64,000 nucleotides of DNA from Tillandsia leiboldiana (Eukaryota > Streptophyta > Magnoliopsida > Poales > Bromeliaceae), in contig CM055075.1 of NCBI GenBank assembly GCA_029204045.2, forward strand, positions 28,296,137-28,360,136, in the 5' to 3' direction. The translations under genes were made by a program, and so were the position numbers. Shown piece by piece: positions 61,882 through 64,000 of the stretch. The first letter of the stretch is position 1, and every line of letters begins with the position of its first letter. The notes beneath the pieces were generated by a model that saw only the letters and a program-made list of their open reading frames with translations, ran no database searches and was not told the DNA's origin.

Positions 61882-63847
61882 TTCTGCAAAGAGATTTAAA
61901 GTAGCAGATTTAATCATCCCAGTTATTTATGCACAGTAAAGTAGCGTAGACGAATTCAAAATACAAAGAAGGCATATTGACTAGACAAAGTCAAGTTAGC
62001 AAGGGCTACATTGAGAATTTTCAGATTGTTTTTTCTCGTAAGCGCCAACTCCTAAGTAAAATTCTATTCGTTCGAGTGAACTACAATAGATCCAACTTAA
62101 ATGTCTATGGAACTCGATTCACACTTCAAATCATCAAAAATAGGTAGGTCGTTTTGAGAAAAACAACCAACCTTTGATGTTCTTTCGTATATTGGTTTCA
62201 TGCCATCCATATATTAATCCACAGGTAAAAGAGACTAGCCTTTTCTCCTTTCTGTACACTCTCTTGAGCTATTGTATTCCACATATTGACTAATATCTTC
62301 TTTAAGCGAAAGTTTAAGAGAGGTATACTCACAGATTTTGTTGAATGCCACGATATCGCAGCTCTGAATGTAGTCGTTTGCCGGTTCAGCCGTGAGATAG
62401 TCCTCAATGAGGCTATCGACGGAGACCAAATCATCTACGATGGTCATCATGATCTGGAGCTTCTTGATGCCATAGCCAACAGGAACAAGCTTTGCTGCAC
62501 AGCATTCATCAACAAACATCCAACATGTAAGAAATTCCACTTGATAAGAAGAATAAAAGAAAATATTTGAATAAGTTAAACTAAAGGCAAAGGAAAAGGA
62601 GAAAAAGAGAGTGTTACATACAGGCACCCCATAGCAACCCCTCCATCTTCACGCTCCTTACGGCTTCCTCGAGCTTCTGCATGTCTGTTTCATCATCCCA
62701 TGGCTTCACATCAAGTAGAACCGAAGATTTTCCAGCTATTCATAACAATCAGAAAAAATAAATAATTTATCATGCTGTACAGGAAAAAATTTTGAACGCA
62801 AACTCATGATTACTGAGTGAACTTATTCAGAATAATTAGAAATACTACAAAGAAGACTAACATTCTTTCTTCTTTGAAGAGGCTTTGACAGCCGCTGCAC
62901 GCTCCTCAGCTGCCTTCTTTTCCTCTTCTGTCTCTTCACCAAACAGATCTACATCATCATCATCATCTTCTTCTTCAGCTGCTGGAGCCTGAAACAAAAA
63001 AATGACCGAATTAGAGAACGACTGCAAAATCCAGACGATTTCAAATATCTTCCAACAGAAAATGCTAATTTCTTTGCCCATTATAAGAAATGTTCGAAAC
63101 AACCCTAAATGATAAGATTCGTGTGATTGAGCACCACATAAGGGTTTTATAGATCCACACAAGTGCATAGGATTCTCTTCCTAAAATAATAATAATTAAA
63201 ATAAAAAAAAAAAGAATCTTCATCTCTTACAAGTTAGTAGTACCATATTAAAATCAAAAAGATAATTCATAAGACCATGGAGGCAATGCACGGCAACTAT
63301 AAAACGCGTGAAAATACTAAAAAGGAATTACTTAGCCAAATACCTTTGCGTCAGTGACGGGGGGAGTCGCAACCTCCTCAACAACGGGAGCAGAAGATTC
63401 GATCTTGACACCCTTTCCCTCCTCGTTAACACCGCTAAAGATCAAAAGCACACATGAGAGACTATTAAATGAGCACATTGCAAAATATTGGCCCTATAGA
63501 AAGAAATCAAATCACACCAAGAACAAAACGTACCACAGCTTCAACAAAGCCTCAATGTGATTATACCACCTCAACACATTAACATAATCCGAGGAGGGCG
63601 CCGATGGGAGCGCGGCATGCACAGCAAGGTCATCCTTAGACGCTTGGTAGCTGAGACAAAATTACATATAATTGTCTCAATATTTTCCATAAAATTATCC
63701 ATCTTAGAAAAGAAAAAGATAATGTGTAAAGAGGGAGAGACCACTACCAACAAAAACTCACCCAGTGATATAACTGCGTGTTAAGAGGTGGTCATTAAGC
63801 TTTTGAAGGCCAGGTTCCGAGGTAACATTGTAGAAAGTTACAGCCAT
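61882..63847 (-). CDS. Elongation factor 1B beta/delta subunit (eEF1B GEF)
   Basis: Seven coding exons on the minus strand: 63847-63762, 63650-63534, 63434-63344, 62988-62862, 62735-62622, 62494-62333 and the two bases 61883-61882; 232 aa. The N-terminal part ('MAVTFYNVTSEPGLQKLNDH', 'ALPSAPSSDYVNVLRWYNHI') is GST-C-like. Residues 99-115 are strongly acidic and end 'DDDDDVDLFG'. The C-terminal guanine nucleotide exchange domain reads 'SSVLLDVKPWDDETDMQKLE', 'GLLWGASKLVPVGYGIKKLQ', 'VSVDSLIEDYL' and 'CDIVAFNKI'. It recharges eEF1A with GTP in the cytosol. The stop TAA is split by the last intron (T at 62333, AA at 61883-61882), which gives the C-terminus 'FNKI' expected of the family. The promoter lies mostly beyond the window end. 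Confidence 0.96.
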
Positions 63848-64000
63848 CTCTTCTTAACTAATGAAAAAAATCGCCTACGGAGAAATATACACAAAAACAT
63901 ATGCTCAAATAAAAAATACTCACAAAAATATCATCTTTAATGATACAGGAAATTAATAGCAATCAAACAAACACAAAAAAAAAACTTGAAAAGTTAAAGA

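Overview
This is a plant nuclear chromosome segment, most likely from a monocot. All protein genes have plant-type GT-AG introns, and several have a very GC-rich first exon followed by AT-rich later exons (TAF9, the RSH gene, the VWA gene, and the single-exon DUF1677 gene). The spaces between genes are AT-rich and hold long (TA)n and (GA)n tracts, MITEs, SINEs and LTR remnants. The species cannot be fixed from sequence alone.

Layout. 1-4200: repeats, a tRNA-Ser(GCU) gene on the minus strand, and TAF9 on the plus strand starting 118 bp from the tRNA 5' end. 4202-8261: a chloroplast RelA/SpoT homologue of the RSH2/RSH3 type (minus), convergent with TAF9. 8600-21900: gene-poor DNA with a LINE remnant, an array of microsatellite-bounded MITEs (13.3-15.1 kb), an LTR-like block with a tandem duplication and a SINE-like element. 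21946-22473: a single-exon DUF1677 gene (minus). 23-28.7 kb: AT-rich, with LTR and SINE remnants. 28746-32178: 20S proteasome subunit alpha type-6 (PAA, nine coding exons, minus). 32.4-35.5 kb: two GC-cored inverted-arm blocks and a MULE-like MITE with a clean target duplication. 35759-43071: a 748-aa VIT/VWA protein related to inter-alpha-trypsin inhibitor heavy chains (13 exons, plus). 43-55.8 kb: MITEs, a solo LTR with perfect 5-bp target duplication, a non-autonomous Copia element with two LTRs and only gag remnants, and a second cluster of TA-bounded MITEs. 56295-57954: a LAZY/DRO1 (IGT family) gravitropism gene with a 6-nt first coding exon. 59478-60937: LSM1. 61882-63847: translation elongation factor 1B beta/delta subunit, with a stop codon split by an intron.

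The genes do not form one pathway. They are a usual plant mix: transcription (TAF9), plastid stringent response (RSH), protein turnover (PAA), mRNA decay (LSM1), translation (EF1B) and development (LAZY/DRO1). I rebuilt each exon chain by hand from splice signals and reading phase; every chain closes in frame, and several give the usual family length (PAA 246 aa, LSM1 128 aa).

The most unusual structure is at 13299-15066: five non-coding mobile elements from four families lie end to end, each separated from the next by a (TA)n and/or (GA)n tract. Further members of the same families occur elsewhere in the window. This resembles microsatellite-targeting elements such as rice Micron, and is the best candidate here for an under-described system.
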